Assembly: GCF_001522545.3 (NCBI RefSeq)
Contig: NC_031768.1
Location: forward strand, 92,614,230 to 92,678,229
Reading direction: 5' to 3'
Source: Parus major
Taxonomy: Eukaryota; Chordata; Aves; Passeriformes; Paridae
DNA: 64,000 nucleotides
The translations under genes and the position numbers were made by a program. Below the pieces are notes generated by a model. That model worked only from the letters and a program-made list of their open reading frames with translations, had not been told where the DNA came from and did not search any database. Below, one piece after another: positions 62,701-64,000 of this stretch (within the stretch, counting starts at the first letter, position 1; every line of letters begins with the position of its first letter).

Positions 62701-64000
62701 AGGCAGGTTGAAATGTCTGCTACAGACATGTTCATGTTTTTCTAACAGAAGCTAACAGGAGACGGTCCCTTCACAGAGAATTGTGGATGCTAAATGCAAA
62801 AAGCAAGCAGAGAACAGAGCATGTGTGAAACTAAGTCACACAGGCTTCTCATCCTGGCCTGAGAAAGCATGAAAAAGAATCCAAACAGTCCTTGGTAAAG
62901 GACAAACAATCTCTGCAGGTGTTGTTTAGGAAACAGTCAAGGGATGGTGTTCCACTTAACCAATGACGGTGATGTGTTGCTTTAATGACCAATGAAGAGT
63001 TTTACCTCTTGGACCTTCTTGAACATGTCTATAAGACATAAGAAGATCAAGAATAATAAACTTTGCTCTCTTGGACAATGCAGCTAAGAGAGTCCGTGTT
63101 GTGCTTCTCACCATTCCTAATATAGTGTGACAGACAGTAGCTGTCACCTTCAGCTTCAGTGAGGGCATAAGGCTGATGTTCTGTCCCTCAGACTGCTGAT
63201 AAGATCTGCTAGGGGTTCAGTCCCTGGTAATGGAGATTCTTCCCATGATTTCAAGATTTCCTGTCCTGTAACTGAAAGTGCATGCCAAAAAATCTAAGAA
63301 TCATGTTAGGTTTTGGGATGCAGGCAGTTGCATTAGATGCATGCTTATTCACTGTGCTTGCCAGAACAGAACTGCCAGTGTGTGGGTGTACATGCATCTT
63401 TTGCTTTGCCTCAAAAGCAGTTGAGTCAGGAACATCAGGCCCTGAGACTTTTCAGAATGGGAAGAAAGAGGTTAGTGTTGCAAATGGAAAGGGGGCTGAC
63501 TGGACTCTAAATTTCACCCAAAGCCATTAGACAATGGAATTCATCTTCCTTCCTCTACTGTGGTGGTAGAAAGGAGCTGATATTCAGGAAAAGACCTGTC
63601 TGTACACAACAACATAACCTAAGTGTAACTAGGAAGAAAATCCCTGTCATTGTAACAGTGACTGCCCTCATGTGCTAATTCCAGGAGCCACTTTGTGCTG
63701 GTTAGAGGTCAGGAGCAGCAGGAACATTTATCATCCTATCACCCTCAGCTGTCCTCTTTTCTCTCTTCCTTGGTACAGATGTAGGAGTTACTGGTGAAGG
63801 TGCAAACAAGGAGAATGCAGCAACTGTGACTCATGTAACAGCACAGCCCTTGTTGTTGACACCTGAGCCTTGGAACCTTTTGGTGACTCAAACACCAGCC
63901 AAGGAGAAAGCCAAAGAAGGTGAAACTGTGACCTTGAACTGTCATCTTAACAGTCCACAGCATCCCTCTCTGACCGACCTGATGGTGAAGTGGTACAAAG
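59640..64000 (+). CDS. Immunoglobulin V-set receptor-like gene, 5' part only
   Basis: Two exons are visible, 59640-59733 and 63779 to the window edge, with the rest outside. Exon 1 is a signal peptide, exon 2 the start of a V-set domain; the phase-1 junction is the classic arrangement for Ig-superfamily genes. Numbered from the Met at 59667, the mature part has LLVTQTPAKEKAKEGETVTL, then Cys77 and Trp94 (C-x16-W) in the MVKWYK motif, which fits strands A to C of a V domain. About 45 residues precede strand B, an unusually long lead. I cannot name the gene. NKp30-, TMIGD2-, SIRP- or TIGIT-like receptors are all possible; human 3q13 carries CD200R, HHLA2, BTLA and TIGIT, but none is known to me between GRAMD1C and ATP6V1A. 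Membrane segment and tail motifs are not in view. Confidence 0.75.
59734..63778 (+). other. V-set gene intron 1
   Basis: 4 kb. Holds a TTTTA-type simple repeat near 59807-59829 and the LTR-like block at about 62920-63131. No other coding exon seen. Confidence 0.65.
62920..63131 (+). mobile_element. Possible degraded solo LTR of an endogenous retrovirus
   Basis: The order of signals is LTR-like: TGTT start, CCAAT at 62960 and 62989, TATAAG at 63030, AATAAA at 63055 and then a short CT-rich segment with GAGAGTCCGTGTTGTG and TTCTCACC, ending near TGTGACA. The close TATA-AATAAA spacing is as in avian alpharetroviral LTRs. No target-site duplication, primer-binding site or viral gene is visible, so this is a suggestion only; ends are approximate. 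Confidence 0.35.
63779..64000 (+). CDS. V-set gene exon 2, partial V domain
   Basis: Acceptor TTGGTACAG|ATGTAG after a pyrimidine tract. 222 nt open to the window edge. Encodes DVGVTGEGANKENAATVTHV, then the strand A-B region and NCHLNSPQHPSLTDLMVKWY. No N-glycosylation sequon so far. Confidence 0.78.

Overview
The window is nuclear DNA from a sauropsid vertebrate, most likely a bird. Three things point that way: intron-split genes with GT-AG borders and three CpG islands; a degraded CR1 LINE 3' end at about 12.8-13.25 kb, the hallmark retroposon of birds and reptiles; and sparse repeats with short introns. The gene pair GRAMD1C-ZDHHC23 in head-to-tail order matches human 3q13.31. Gene identities and human comparisons come from remembered family sequences, not from a search.

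Layout, left to right. 849-3805 (minus): all four coding exons of ZDHHC23, a DHHC palmitoyltransferase (412 residues), with a CpG-island promoter at about 3.15-4.16 kb. 4979-55977 (minus): all 18 coding exons of GRAMD1C (Aster-C), 645 residues. I assembled it exon by exon; every junction keeps frame and the exon lengths sum to 1938 nt. The first coding exon supplies only the ATG, inside a CpG island at 55.3-56.5 kb. A second, internal CpG island at about 27.55-27.95 kb sits in intron 6 and holds an open alternative first exon that would splice in phase to exon 7. 59640-64000 (plus): the first two exons of an immunoglobulin V-set protein that runs off the right edge.

Functionally, GRAMD1C carries cholesterol from plasma membrane to ER at membrane contacts, ZDHHC23 attaches palmitate to proteins and in mammals binds nNOS through its C-terminus, and the third gene looks like an immune-type surface receptor. 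The sequence gives no sign that they act together; their adjacency is conserved synteny for the first two, while the third lies on the opposite strand and begins 3.7 kb from the GRAMD1C start.

I found no tRNA, rRNA, CRISPR or prokaryotic-type system. The items most worth following are the internal GRAMD1C promoter and exon with its four GGGGCC units, the unnamed V-set gene, a tandem NAGNAG acceptor that would add or drop one alanine, very strong G-quadruplex motifs in introns, and a possible solo LTR in the first intron of the V-set gene.
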